Source: Dromiciops gliroides
Taxonomy: Eukaryota > Chordata > Mammalia > Microbiotheria > Microbiotheriidae
Length of the DNA stretch: 64,000 nt
NCBI RefSeq assembly: GCF_019393635.1
Contig: NC_057864.1
Span: forward strand, 444,486,822 to 444,550,821
Reading direction: 5' to 3'
Shown: one piece after another, positions 1 through 10,489 of the stretch
Layout: every line of letters begins with the position of its first letter
Position numbering within the stretch: the first letter of the stretch is position 1
Notes under the pieces: generated by a model
Told to the model about the DNA's origin: nothing
The model's input: only the letters and a program-made list of their open reading frames with translations
Databases searched by the model: none
Translations under genes and position numbers: made by a program

Positions 1-269
1 GGCAGAGCCTAGCAAAGCCTTGTTCTCTCCCCAGTCATCTGAGTCTAGTGGTGAGACAAAGGTCCTACATTTCAGCAGAAGGAACAGAGTTGGTGACTCC
101 CATCTTATCCAAGCTACATTGCCACTGAAGCAGCATGATATGTTCTGAGCAGCCCCTGCTGGGAAGGGGCCGGGGAAGAAGTTGCCCTCAGTAATGGGGA
201 GCGTTCCTGCCCCTTGTACTCTCTCCCTCCCCAAATCATGATGGTATCTGTTGAGTTAAACAGGTGACG
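1..269. other. Unassigned sequence at left edge
   Basis: No gene recognised. Bases about 25-55 resemble the RTE-like tail of the long SINEs at 39.2 and 60.5 kb in antisense, but too weakly to call. Confidence 0.3.
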
Positions 270-372
270 TTGTTGTGTATCTCTAATAGACTGGAAGTCT
301 TGAGGGCAGAATCTTTTTTCCCCATTTTATCTTTTTATCTTTAGCACTTCACACAGTCTTACATATAGCAGA
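270..372 (+). mobile_element. L2/MIR 3'-end fragment
   Basis: Contains degenerate forms of the L2 3'-end landmarks: gactggaagtcttgagggcag, then ctttagcacttcacacagt, then catatagcagatgcttattcaatg. Confidence 0.55.
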
Positions 373-477
373 TGCTTATTCAATGGACTGGATTGGAAAA
401 GAGCATATAAAAATCAGAAATAATATAGCAGAATAGGGTAACTGGAAATAATCTTGTCTGCACTAAATTAAAGAAAT

Positions 478-700
478 CTCCCTAGTCCCAGACCTGCATT
501 CAAAACCCAGCTCTTCTACTCACTAGTTTAGGACCTTTGGCTTCTCTGAGATTCAGTTTCCTCACTGGAAAAATTGGCACGAATATTTGCTTGCACAACC
601 TACAGTCCAGGGTTGTTGTGAAGGAAGCACTTTGTCAACTATTTTAAAGATGTTGTTTTTCAGTCTTGTCTGACTCTTCTTGACCCCATTTCAAATCAAC
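478..700. mobile_element. MIR fragment followed by a MAR1 tail fragment
   Basis: 478-648 reads as a + strand MIR (ctcactagtttaggacctttgg, agtttcctcactgg, agggttgttgtgaagg). 648-700 matches the antisense RTE-like tail of MAR1 SINEs (ttcagtcttgtctgactcttcttgacccc). Confidence 0.55.
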
Positions 701-1400
701 CTAAAAGCAAATACTATGACAAGAATGGACGTTTTAACAATTTTCGGCTATAGTTCAACTTAACAGAAACACTATGATAAGATTTGATGAGTTCCAAAAA
801 GTTTTTACAAGATGGGGACTTACTAATTTAAAAAAAAAATGGGGACTTACTATTCTTGGGGAAAAAAAGTCAGCAGATAGGGACTTATTTGCTAGCTATC
901 TGGGTTCAGTTTGAAGTTCGGTCAAAGGGCATTTTGCTCCTATTAATCCAGGGTTTCATAAAATCTATCTGGATAATAAGGCAGCTCCTTCCAATCCAGG
1001 TGGTCCATACATTCTTCATAACAGCAAATGCATACATACACACTATTTTTTCAATGAAGGAAACTTCACAATGAGCCTCAGCAACATGACACCATCCAAT
1101 GGTCTGCCATTAGTTTGTTTTTCCTGACATAATGGATTTCTTACAGCAAGTATTTCCATTGATTTTCAGAGGATGCTGTAATGTCTCCAGGCAGGACTTG
1201 AATACAAAGAAAATCAGACACTATTAGAGCAACCGGCTTTACTCAGAACCCTTGGAAACCTGGAACCCGGGCGGGGCCCTTGCTCACTCACTATGCTGAG
1301 CACCCACAATTTAATGCAGGCCCTGAGGTCTGTGTGAAGACACAGTCTGTTTGCTTCTTTCACTGATGACTCACACTGAAAGATGACCTCTTTCAGAATG
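701..1400. other. Unassigned intergenic sequence
   Basis: No gene or clear repeat family seen. One small oddity: the words ATGGGGACTTACTA occur twice about 25 bases apart (near 813 and 839) around an A-run, a local tandem duplication. Confidence 0.4.
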
Positions 1401-1414
1401 CTCACATAATTGTC

Positions 1415-1562
1415 ATGGAAGGAAGGAAGGAAGGAAGGAAGGAAGGAAGGAAGGAAGGAAGGAAGGAAGGAAGGAAGGAAGGAAGGAAGGAAGGAAGGAA
1501 GGAAGGAAGGAAAGAGAGAAAGAGAGAAAGAGAGAAAGAGAGAAAGAGAGAAAGAAAGAAAG

Positions 1563-1609
<47 letters not shown>

Positions 1610-1632
1610 AGGAAGGAAAGAAAGAAGGAAGA
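1415..1632 (+). repeat. Compound (GGAA)n-(GAGA)n-(GAAA)n microsatellite
   Basis: About 95 bases of nearly perfect GGAA, then AGAG/AAAG interrupted units, then GAAA and a few GGAA units. All purine on the + strand. ORFs read through it in several frames are low-complexity artefacts. Confidence 0.98.
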
Positions 1633-1639
1633 CTCTTTC

Positions 1640-2265
1640 CAGATGGTGATGTTTGTTGTGCATTCTAGGTATTGTATTTCAAATCCCAAGCATACCCACC
1701 TAGATGACCTTGTACTGAAGATAGAGAATAACTCCCATGCAGGAATAAACATTAGGATCTGGCTTATTACTCAGCTCTTTCCAAATCAACCCATCTACAA
1801 GGAAAAACTCACTAACCTAACCTCCAGCCCCACCCCACTCCCAACCTCTGTCCTTCTCCAATTCCCTTTAACCGTATCTCTTACACTGACACATATGACC
1901 AAGCTCCAGGCTAATGTTAGGCTAGCTGGAGCCCTTGAAGATAGGAGCAGGGCAGGGAGGATACATGGGCCCAATTCATATCAAACCCATGGCTTGACCT
2001 ATCCAGGTGACTTGAAGGATGGAAGCAAAAAGAGATTGCCTCCACAGGACAACCAAGGGGTACTCATAGAAGGGAAGGCAGTAACAGAAGGGGGGTGTCA
2101 TACTAAAAATATTTATGTCTCAATGAGGTTCACTGGAAAGAAACCTAGACAGGAAGTCAAGAAACCAAGGCTGGAGGCTCAACTTTGCCATCACTGTCTT
2201 TATTCTGGGTCTCCATGTGATGATGGTCAAGTGTCTTTCTTGATTTCTCCATCTGTAAAATGAGG
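1640..2265. other. Unassigned intergenic sequence
   Basis: No coding similarity or repeat family recognised; an open frame through it starts in the microsatellite and has no recognisable domain. Confidence 0.4.
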
Positions 2266-2496
2266 TACCTCTATCCTCCCAGTTTCCCATGCTCACAACT
2301 CACGTGTCACCTCCAACTCCCTACTATCCTTACCTTCTCATATTGCAATACTGCCATCACCTCACTCCTGGACTGTGGCAAAGACCTTCTAATGGGTTTG
2401 CTTACCAAAATTCTCTCTCCAATCCAATCCATCCTCCCATTCAGCTACCAAAATCATTACTCACAAATCAGGTCTGACTGTGTCACTCTTGTTAGA

Positions 2497-2735
2497 AGGC
2501 AGCTAGATGGTGCAGTGGATAGAACAAACACTAGACCTGGAGTCAAAAAGACCTGAGTTCAAATCTGGCCTCAGACACTTACTAGCTGTGTGACCCTCCA
2601 CAAATCCATTAGCCTCTGTTTCCTCACCTGTAAAAAAGGGGATAATAACAGTACCTTTCAGGGTTGTTATATGAATTAAATGAGGAAGATATTTGTTAGC
2701 ACAGTGACTGGCACATAGTAGGTGCTATATAAACA
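2497..2735 (+). mobile_element. CORE-SINE (MIR/THER1-type) nested in L2
   Basis: tRNA-like head (ggcagctagatggtgcagtg), CORE (ctagctgtgtgaccctccac, tcctcacctgtaaaa, agggttgttatatgaattaa) and L2-like tail (gtgactggcacatagtaggtg). Confidence 0.85.
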
Positions 2736-3095
2736 CCCACTCTCTCTGCTCCCTTCCCCTCCTCAATAAACTCCAGGAGAGCCCTATCACCTCCAGGATC
2801 AAATACAAAATCTTTGTTTGGCATTCTAACCCCTTCATAACCTACCCCTGTATTACCTACCTTTCCAATTTTCTTACATCTCATAGACCCCACACACATA
2901 CACACACATTTTTGAACCAGTGACACTGGCCTTCCAGATGTTCCATGAATAATATACTCTATCTATCCTCTTGTCATTTTCTCTGTCTCTCATTCCTGGA
3001 ATACCTCCCTCCTTATCTCTGCCTACTGACTTTCCTAACTTCCTTTAAGTCCCAACTAAGATTCTAGCTTCTATAGGAAGCCTTTCCCAATCTTT

Positions 3096-3250
3096 TTTTT
3101 TTTTGGGGGGGGGAGCAATGAAGGTTAAGTGACTTGCCCAGGGTCATACAGCTAATAAGTGTCAGGTGTCTGAGGCTGGATTTTAACTCAGGTCCTTTTG
3201 AATCCAGGGCCAGTGCTTTATCCACTGAGCCACCTAGCTGACCCCCGCCT
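3096..3250 (-). mobile_element. WSINE1-type SINE, antisense
   Basis: T-run then ggttaagtgacttgcccagg, ending cacctagctgacccc. Flanked by CCCAATCTTT at 3086-3095 and 3252-3261, a 10-base target duplication of L2 sequence. Confidence 0.93.
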
Positions 3251-3569
3251 CCCCAATCTTTCTTAATGCTATTGCCTTTCTTCTATAATCTTCCCCCCCC
3301 CCATTTATCCTGTACATAACTGGTTTGTACCTATTTGTTTACTCTGGGACAGTCTTTTTGCCTCTCTTTGCATACCCAGTGCCTGGCACATAGTAGGAGC
3401 TTAATAAATACTCATTGACAGATTGACAGAGGACATTGTGGTTGGTAGGCACTGGGAAAGATACAGTTTAAAAAGCATACAGTTTGAATACCTGTCCTCA
3501 TAAAGCTTAAAATACAGACAGATGGAATAATGCCATAGGACAATTCCTAGAGCAGCAAAACCCACAGAA

Positions 3570-6220
3570 GAATGTGTTGAAATCATCTTCCAACCAAGGA
3601 TGGCTTGGAAAGTCAGAAGGAGGGAGCTGCTGTGCTGAGACAGGAGTGGAGCTCAACCCCTCAGTGATCCTGACACAGATCCAGTCCCAGGAAGACCTCA
3701 ACAGAGAAGGAGACCTCCCCACCCCCACCTCTACCCCCCAGCCTCTGAATCAGCTGCAGTGCCAGTATCATCTGGGACTAAGCTCACAGTCTGGTGAGCG
3801 GGCTGAGCCCTGGGCAGGGGGGAAACTACAGGGGTCTATGTTGGTGCTGAGGCAGAACTTGGATTTTTCACCCCTGCTGGGAACCAGGAGGTAGGCTTGA
3901 GCAGCAGTGGCCCAGGTAGGGGAGGGGCACAGGCTCCTCAGAGCTGACAACCACAACACGCAAAGCTGGTTGATTAGCAAGTTGGTGTGGGGTCATCTAC
4001 AGACCAGGGAACAGGCCAAGCAAGTGAAGAACCTGATCCTCCTTAAATCATACCAGCTTGGGATAGTGCAGCCTGGAAACAGTGCCCCACTTTAAGGAGC
4101 TAAAAGTCAAGTAAAGGAAAGGCAAAATGAGCAGACAGAGAAAGGTGAGGACCATAGAAAGTTTCTTTAGTGACAAGGAAGATCGAGGTGCACCCTCAGA
4201 GGAAGATGTCAACATCAGGGCCCCTATATCTAAAGCTTCCAAGAAAAATATGAATTGGTTTCAGGCCATAGAGGCACTCAAAAAGGACTTTGAAGATAAA
4301 ATTAGAGGGGTAGAGGAAAAAATGGAAAGAGAAATGAGGGCGATGCAGGAAAGATAGGAGAAAAAAGTCAACAGCTTGAAAAGCCAAATTGGCCAAATGG
4401 AAAAAGAGGTACAAAAGCTCTCTGATGAAAACCATCACCTAAGAATTAGGATTGAACAAATGGAAGCTAGTGACTTTATGAGAAACCAAGACACAATAAA
4501 GCAAAAGCAAATGAATTTTTAAAAATAGAGAGCAATGTGAAATATCTTTTGGGGAAAACTGCTGACCTGGAAAATAGGTCCAGGAGAGAGAATCTGAAAA
4601 TTATTGGTCTACCTGAAAACCATGATCAAGGAAAGAGCTTAGATATCACCTTCCAAGAAATTGTCAGGGGAAATTGCCCTGATATTCTAGAAGCAGAAGG
4701 TAAAATAGAAATGGAAAGAATCCACTGATCACCTCCTGAAAGAGATCCCAAAAGGAAAACTCCTAAGAATATAGCCAAATTCCAGAGCTCTCAGGTCAAG
4801 GAGAAAATATTGCAAGCTGCCAAAAAAAAAAAAAATTCAAGTACTGTGGAGCCCCAGTCAGGATAGCACAAGATCTAGCAGCTTCTACATTAAAGGGCTG
4901 GAGGGCATGGAATATGATATTCTAGAGGGCAAAGGAATTGGGATTACAACCAAGAATCACCTACCCAGCAAATTTATCATAATCTTTCAGAGGAAAAAAT
5001 GGGACTTCAATGAAAAAGAGGACTTTCAGGTATTCATGATTAAAACACCTGAACTGAATGCAAATTTGACTTTCAAATACAGACCCTAGAGAACCACAAA
5101 AACTTGGAGTTGGGGGACATACCTGGGGTCATGCAGTGGGTAACTGTCTTGTGTCTGAGGCCAGGTTTTGGCTGGTATTCCCCTGGGTGTAGGGCGGATG
5201 CTTTGTCCACTGTGTCACCTAGCTGCCCCATGATAACATCTTTAGGGTTAAATTAAAGGGTAAGGGGAATACACTGGGGAAGGGGGAAGGGCAGAGGTAG
5301 CATGGGGTGAAATCCCACATGAAAGAAACAGGAAAGGGCTTATGGAGTGGGGAAGAGATGGGTGAGGAACAGGGCAGTAAATGAATTTTACACTCAACAG
5401 AATAGGCTCAAAGACCTTAATCTCATCAGAATTGGCTCAAGGAGGGAATAATATACATACTCAATTGGGTGGAGTGATCTATCTAACCCTTCAGGAAAAT
5501 AGGAGAGGAAGGGGATAAATAGAGAGGGGCAAAAGAAGGGAGGGCAGATTGGGGAGGGGACAGACAGAAGTAAATCCCTTTTGAAGAGGGATAGGGTGAA
5601 AGAAGAGAGATACTAGAGTAAATATCATGGGGAAGGGAATAGGACAGAGGGAAACAGTTAACAATCATAATCATGAAAACGAGAAAAGGGAGAAAAATTG
5701 AACAAAAATATTTATAGCAATTCTTTGTGGTGGCTAAGAATTGGGAGTCAAGGGAATGTCTATCAGATGAAGAATGACTGAAGAAGCTGTGGCAATATAT
5801 GATTGTAGTGGAATGGTATTGTGCTATAGGAAATGACAAACAAGATGATCCCAGAATACCCTGGAAAGACTCATATGAACTCATATATAGTGAAGTGAGC
5901 AGAACTGGGAGGACATTGTGCATAGTGACAGCAGTTTTGTTTAATGAGCAATTGTGAATGACAACTACTCTCAGCAATACAATAATCCAGGACAATCCCA
6001 AGGGACTAATGATGAAGCATACTATCCACTCCCATAGAAAGAACTGATAAAAAGAGCACTTGTGGATTGTACATATATAACCTGATTGATGTCTTGTGGA
6101 GGGGGGAGGAAAGGGAAGGAGGAAGGAAGAAAAATTTGGAACTCTAAATCTTATGAAAATGAATGTTGAAAACTACCCTTACATGTAACTGGAAGAAATA
6201 AAGCTATATTACTGAAAAAA
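3570..6220 (+). mobile_element. HAL1-like (half-L1) LINE with ORF1 remnant
   Basis: 5' UTR-like sequence (about 3570-4126) leads to an ORF1 start at 4127 (MSRQRKVRTIESFFSDKED). Coiled-coil sequence (about 4270-4500) and the L1 ORF1 RRM hallmark ENRSRRENLKIIGLPE (4564-4611) follow, then the C-terminal domain to about 5088. An in-frame TAG at 4355 and at least one frame change near 4520 break ORF1. Almost all of ORF2 is absent; only a piece matching its extreme C-terminus and the 3' UTR remain (5700-6070), ending in ggaagaaataaagc and an A-run at 6216. This arrangement fits HAL1; an L1 with a large internal deletion is the alternative. Confidence 0.75.
5108..5228 (-). mobile_element. Old SINE fragment nested in the HAL1-like LINE
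   Basis: Diverged antisense copy: ctggggtcatgcagtgggtaac, gtgtctgaggccagg, ending tgtgtcacctagctgcccc. Confidence 0.75.
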
Positions 6221-6284
6221 AAAATACAGTCAGATGAGACACAAAACATGAAGATCGCTGCAATTCATGCATTAGAAGGAAACA

Positions 6285-6533
6285 AGAACAAGCATTTATT
6301 AAGCTCCAACTATGTGCTGGGCACTATGCTAAACACTTTACAAATATTGTCTCATTTGATCCTTACAACAACCTTGCTATAATTATCCCGATTTTACACT
6401 TGAAGAAACTGAGGCAGACTGAAGTGAAGGGAATTGTCCAAGTTTACACAGTAAGTTTCTGAGGCCATATTTGAAGTCAGGTCTTTGACTCCAGGTCCAT
6501 TATTCTATCCACTGTACCATCTAGCTTCCTTTA
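6285..6533 (-). mobile_element. MIR/THER1-type SINE, near full length, antisense
   Basis: Starts with the antisense L2-like tail (gcatttattaagctccaac, tgctgggcactatgc), then CORE (gaagaaactgaggcag), and ends at the tRNA-like head ctgtaccatctagcttcc. Confidence 0.85.
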
Positions 6534-6730
6534 GGGTCAAAAAATCAAGTGGTAGTCTACTGGGAGACAAAGGAAAGCTTCATGGAGAAGATGATGTTTT
6601 TCAAGAGTGGTTTCACAACCTTCTCAGGGAATATCCTTTATAGGGATATTTAAGTGTTGAGTGGGAAGTATTAGTCATGTCTAGAAAAAATGTATCATAA
6701 TTACACATGGAGGAGAGTGCTAGGAGTAGA

Positions 6731-6880
6731 GGCAGCCAGGTGGTGTGGTGGATAAAGCACTGGCCCTGGATTCAGGAGGACCTGAGTTCAAATCTGGATT
6801 CAGACACTTGACACTTACTAGCTGTGTGACCTTGAGCAAGTCACTTAACCCTCATTGCCCCACCAAAAAAAAAAAAAAAA
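6731..6880 (+). mobile_element. WSINE1-type SINE with 16-base target duplication
   Basis: Head ggcagccaggtggtgtggtgg, B box gagttcaaatctgg, 17-base poly(A). AGGAGAGTGCTAGGAG is duplicated at 6711-6726 and 6881-6896. Confidence 0.96.
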
Positions 6881-6894
6881 AGGAGAGTGCTAGG

Positions 6895-7130
6895 AGATCA
6901 GTCAGGAAAGATAGTTTGGCACGGGGTTATAGAGGGCTCATAGAGCACCAGACAAAGAAGTTTGGGTTTTACTCTGGTGGCATTGAGTCCTTCAGATCCT
7001 TGAGCACAGGAATGGTTGACACAATCAAATACTTGTACAGGGAAGAATATTCTGGAAGTCTTATGAAGGACAGGTTGGAAAGGGGTGAGAGGAGAGAGAG
7101 GAAGACATAGAAGACTGAATAGTCAGTGTG
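6895..7130 (-). mobile_element. Probable L2 fragment, antisense
   Basis: The run ggttatagagggctcatagagcacc...gggttttactctggtggcattgagtcc aligns in order with antisense L2 (gtatgaagggctttgaa...ttttgtatttgatcctggagg). Diverged. Confidence 0.45.
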
Positions 7131-7172
7131 AATGACTTACAGGCATTCCCCAAGTGTTGTCTTCCCTTATCA

Positions 7173-7535
7173 GAATGTAAGCTGCTTGAGGGCAGGGACT
7201 GTCTTTGTATTTGTATCCTTAGCTCTTAGTACTGTGTCTGGTACATGGTAAACCCATAATAAATGCTCCTTCCTTCCTTCTCTCTCTTTTTTTTTTAAGT
7301 GAGGCAGTTGGGGTTAAGTGACTTACCCAGGGTCACACAGCTACTAAGTGTTAACTGTCTGAGGCCAGATTTGAACTCAGATACTCCTGATTCCAGAGCC
7401 CGTGCTCTATCCACTGCACCACCTAGCTGCCCCTCCTTCCTTCCTTCCTTCTTAACTTCCTTCCTTCTTTCCTTACTTCCCTTCCCCTTTCTGCCCTTCC
7501 CCTTCCTTCTTTCCTTGCTTGCTTGCTTGCTTCCT
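7173..7535. mobile_element. L2 3' end with antisense SINE and TTCC tract
   Basis: 7173-7275 is an L2 3' end (gtaagctgcttgagggcaggg, aataaatgctcc). An antisense WSINE1-type SINE occupies 7287-7433. CTCCTTCCTTCC occurs on both sides, so the SINE may have entered a CTTC-rich tail, which now continues as TTCC/CTTG repeats to 7535. Confidence 0.85.
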
Positions 7536-7539
7536 TCCT

Positions 7540-8355
7540 TCCATCCCCAAAGAGATTGGATCAGCCAGTGTCTTAAATGAGCATTTTTTAATTCACACAA
7601 ACAGAAGGCTTGAGGAGTGGGAGAGTAGAGTCAAGGACAGTAAGGTAAAGACACAACCACAATGGTCCTAATCGTTGGGTACCAGAGTCTTTAGACCATA
7701 GTAGAAGAAAAAATGAAGTCTTAGTCATTCTAGATAGTCACTTCTCATAACTGGTTTGGAAGACAACATGTCTCCCATCTCTTTCACCAGATCCAGAGCT
7801 AACCCTCCATATTAGGGCTACAGTAATTAACTTCCAGCAAGGGCAGCAGCTGACACTGTCAAGTTTGGGGCAGCACTCTACCTCTTATCCCCACTCAGTT
7901 AGGGCTGGGAGCTAACACCTTTGTCATCTGGGCCAAAAATGTTCCAGTACTGCCCCACAGCCTTTGGCAACATGACAACAAGGGTAGCAGGAGTCCTCAG
8001 AATTTCATAGGGAGGGACAAGGTTTTCCTCAGGCAATCTGATTGGCTTTCTGCTTCTGATGTCACAGGCATGGAGGCACCTATTATCAAGATTCCATGGA
8101 GTATGGAATTTTTTAGCTTAGAAGGTTCTGAGCCCAGATGACTTCAGAAAAGGAAGAAGTGCCAAGCAGGAGGAAAGGGACAACTCTAGATCACGCTTAC
8201 CCTGCACAGTGTCAAGAAAGACCAGGCTACCCAAACCTGAGGATTATTTGGACACAATTTACATTACTCTAGGTGAGTGACAATGAGAAACCTAAACAAA
8301 GAGGGAGGCTATGGGAATAGGACAGAGTAAATGGATATTGGAGACGTTCTAGAGG
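7540..8355. other. Unassigned intergenic sequence
   Basis: No gene, RNA or confident repeat family seen; about 815 bases of apparently unique or very old sequence. Confidence 0.4.
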
Positions 8356-8357
8356 GA

Positions 8358-8600
8358 CAGTCTAAGTGATTCAGTGAACAGAAGGAACACTGGGTCTAGA
8401 TTCAAGAACACCTGAGTTTAAATCCCACTTCAGACACTAGCTATGTGAGCCTGGGTAAATTAGAGGTTATTCTGTCTTCATGAGGATACTAATAGCTCTT
8501 ACCTCCTAGGGTTGTTGTGAGGATAAAGTGAGATAATATTTGTAAAGTGATTTGCAAGCCTTAAAATATTACACAAAGGCTTCTTGTTGTTTTTGTTATG
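8358..8600 (+). mobile_element. MIR-type SINE
   Basis: cctgagtttaaatcccacttcag, ctagctatgtgagcctggg, agggttgttgtgaggataaagtgag, tttgcaagccttaaaatatt in MIR order. Confidence 0.75.
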
Positions 8601-8639
8601 GCTTGGTAACTGCTTGAATATAAGAGATGGGGGAACAAA

Positions 8640-9230
8640 AAAGATCAAAGATAACCCCAAAGTTAGGAGAAAGGGAACAGGAACGTGATGTCACAGACAG
8701 AGACAAAGAATGTGGAAGGAGGAACTCAATTCTTGACAACTGAGTTTGAGGTGGACAATGGAAGATCCAAGATAGAAATGTTGATATTAATACAAGGCCT
8801 AGAGGGCCAAAAAGAGTATGATAATAGACATGAGACAGAAGTTCCTAGAAAAGGGTAGAGCGAAGAAGACCCAAGGTAAAGGGGTTAAAGTTGGAAGAGC
8901 AATCCTGGAAATAAGTAGATGAGAGTGCTTAGGTTAGTAACGTAGGAGTGAGGGTGAGTGCTGGACATTGGACATTAACCACCCAAAATGAAAGGTTGCT
9001 CAAAGGTCACTGAGGTGGGAAGTAGAACAGCAGAAATGACAATAAGAAATAATGAATATATATGTACCTCTAATCCTGGCCCAGAGAAGAGAGGGATTGA
9101 CCCCAAGTAGAGAGGTTTACAAGGGACGTGATTTCCTCAAAGGAGAGGAATGTTGGTTGAAAAGCTCAAGGATATAGATGATTCCAGTGATAAGAAAGTA
9201 GGGATCCCAGAAAGCACAGGGAATTTATTA
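8640..9230 (-). mobile_element. L2 ORF2 region, antisense, old
   Basis: gacaactgagtttgaggtggacaatggaagatcc is the antisense form of the L2 stretch behind its YADD motif. Bases about 8917-9070 match 11503-11650 closely (see findings). Confidence 0.5.
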
Positions 9231-9242
9231 TATGTAGGATGA

Positions 9243-9420
9243 TACAGGGGAAAAGAGTGTTGGCTCTGTAATCAAAAGATCTGCCTGCTAACCTTGGGCA
9301 ATTCACCTAACCCCTCTGGACCTTAATTTCCCTATCTGTAAAATCAGTGGTTGTGCTAGATAGCTTCTAAGATAGATAGCCTTTAGATCTCTTCCAGATG
9401 ACCTCTGTGGTCCCTCCTGT
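9243..9420 (+). mobile_element. MIR3/THER2-like SINE fragment
   Basis: taaccttgggcaattcacctaacccc, ccctatctgtaaaatcag, tgctagatagcttctaag, gatctcttccag. Confidence 0.6.
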
Positions 9421-9544
9421 AAACTTTATCTTATAATCTTATCCACCGAAAATGGAGTTACAGATAAAGGAGTCTTTGAACAGTATCATAGCAACATAGA
9501 TTCTGAGTTGGGATAGACCTTAGAGGTCACCTGGGAAAATCTCT

Positions 9545-9799
9545 TCATTTTCCTATTGTTGAGTCATTTTTCAATGGTGTCCAACTCCTTGTGATCCACA
9601 TCTGGGGTTTTCTTGGGAAAGATACTGGAATGGTTTGCCCATTTCCTTCTCCAGCTTATTTGAAGATGAGGAAACTGAGGCAAACAGGGTTAAATGGGAT
9701 TTGCCCAGGGTCACACAGCTTAGTAAGGATCTGAGGCTGGATTTGAACCCAGGAAGAGGAGTCCATACCCTCTTTCTACTGTGCCACCTAGCTGCCCCT
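9545..9799 (-). mobile_element. MAR1-type SINE with RTE-like tail, antisense
   Basis: Tail (gttgagtcatttttcaatggtgtccaactcc, gggaaagatactggaatggtttgcc, ttctccagcttatttgaagatgagg), then body and head ending tgccacctagctgcccc. Confidence 0.9.
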
Positions 9800-9883
9800 A
9801 TACATTTACATATATACACATACATATGTGTATACACACATACATATATAATTATTTATTTATCTATGTAGATGGAGTTGTTA

Positions 9884-10313
9884 TTTTTTTTTTAAAGACT
9901 GGGTTTCCCCATCTGGCCCAGGTTGGACATGCAAGGCAATTCTTGGACCTGGTCCCACTGCTGATTGGCATAAGAACTTTGAACTGTTTTATTTCTGACC
10001 TGGGTGAGTTGCCTAAGGCTCACCATAACAAAGCCAACCTTAGTGCCAACACCCCATCAGCATACCCCACTGCACCTCAGAACTTGGGAGTTAATGAGAT
10101 CCAACAGCCTCAGTCTTTTCAACTGTTAAGATAACAGGCATGGGGGGCAGCTAGGTGGCGCAGTGGATAAAGCACCGGCCCTGGATTCAGGAGTGCCTTA
10201 GTTCAGATCCGGCCTCAGACACTTGACACTTACTGTGTGACCCTGGGCAAGTCACTTAACCCCCATTGCCCTGAAAAAAAAAAAAGATAACAGGCATGTA
10301 CCTACATATTTAG
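9884..10313 (-). pseudogene. 7SL RNA (SRP RNA) retropseudogene, split by a SINE
   Basis: The reverse complement follows 7SL RNA almost end to end. On the + strand the antisense landmarks appear in order: GGCCCAGG (3' Alu domain), GGTCCCACTGCTGAT, TTTCTGACCTGGG, TCACCATA, ACCTTAGTGCCAACACC, CAGCATACC, CAGAACTTGGGAGT, CAGCCTCAG, ATAACAGGCATGTACC (5' end). Both Alu-domain halves and the central S domain are present, so this is a 7SL copy and not an Alu. A T-run at 9884-9893 is the poly(A) tail of the antisense copy. About 40 bases of the S domain are missing and many bases differ, so it is an old, non-functional copy. A WSINE1-type SINE (10143-10284) interrupts it near its 5' end. Confidence 0.85.
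10143..10284 (+). mobile_element. WSINE1-type SINE inside the 7SL pseudogene
   Basis: Begins GGGGCAGCTAGGTGGCGCAG with a tRNA-like A box and B box (TTCAGATCC) and ends in a poly(A) run. Flanked by a perfect 14-base target duplication AGATAACAGGCATG at 10129-10142 and 10285-10298; the duplicated site is 7SL sequence. Confidence 0.95.
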
Positions 10314-10489
10314 CTAAATCATATATTCTTGATGCGAGGCAACCTTGACTTCTATTTCTTTCTATCTTCTATGGTGTCTATCCAGTCTAATTGAATAAGC
10401 ATCTCTTAAACACCCACTTACAAAAGTAAGTGAATTGCATGAGAGAGCTACAAAGCAGAGAGCCCCATGGGTGGAACTAACAGAGAACT

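Larger units (their letters stand above)
2270..3425 (+). mobile_element. L2 LINE, 3' half of ORF2 plus 3' end, with two nested SINEs
   Basis: The L2 landmarks occur in order: ggactgtggcaaagaccttc, aatccaatccatcctcccattcagc, ctcaataaactccaggagagccctatcacctcc, gtgacactggccttcc, taggaagcctttcccaatc, and the 3' end gtgcctggcacatagtaggag...aataaatactcattgac. A MIR-type SINE sits at about 2497-2735 and a WSINE1-type SINE at 3096-3250. Confidence 0.85.

Noticed and set aside
1214-2263. Open frames of up to 282 codons over the GGAA/GAAA array (both strands).
   Set aside because: Low-complexity translation (EGRK, SFLP units) of a microsatellite with non-homologous flanks.
5483-6001. A 172-codon antisense frame.
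   Set aside because: Antisense of the HAL1-like 3' region; no recognisable domain.
9635-10134. Short frames over the 7SL region.
   Set aside because: The sequence is explained as a 7SL retropseudogene and a MAR1 SINE; no protein similarity.
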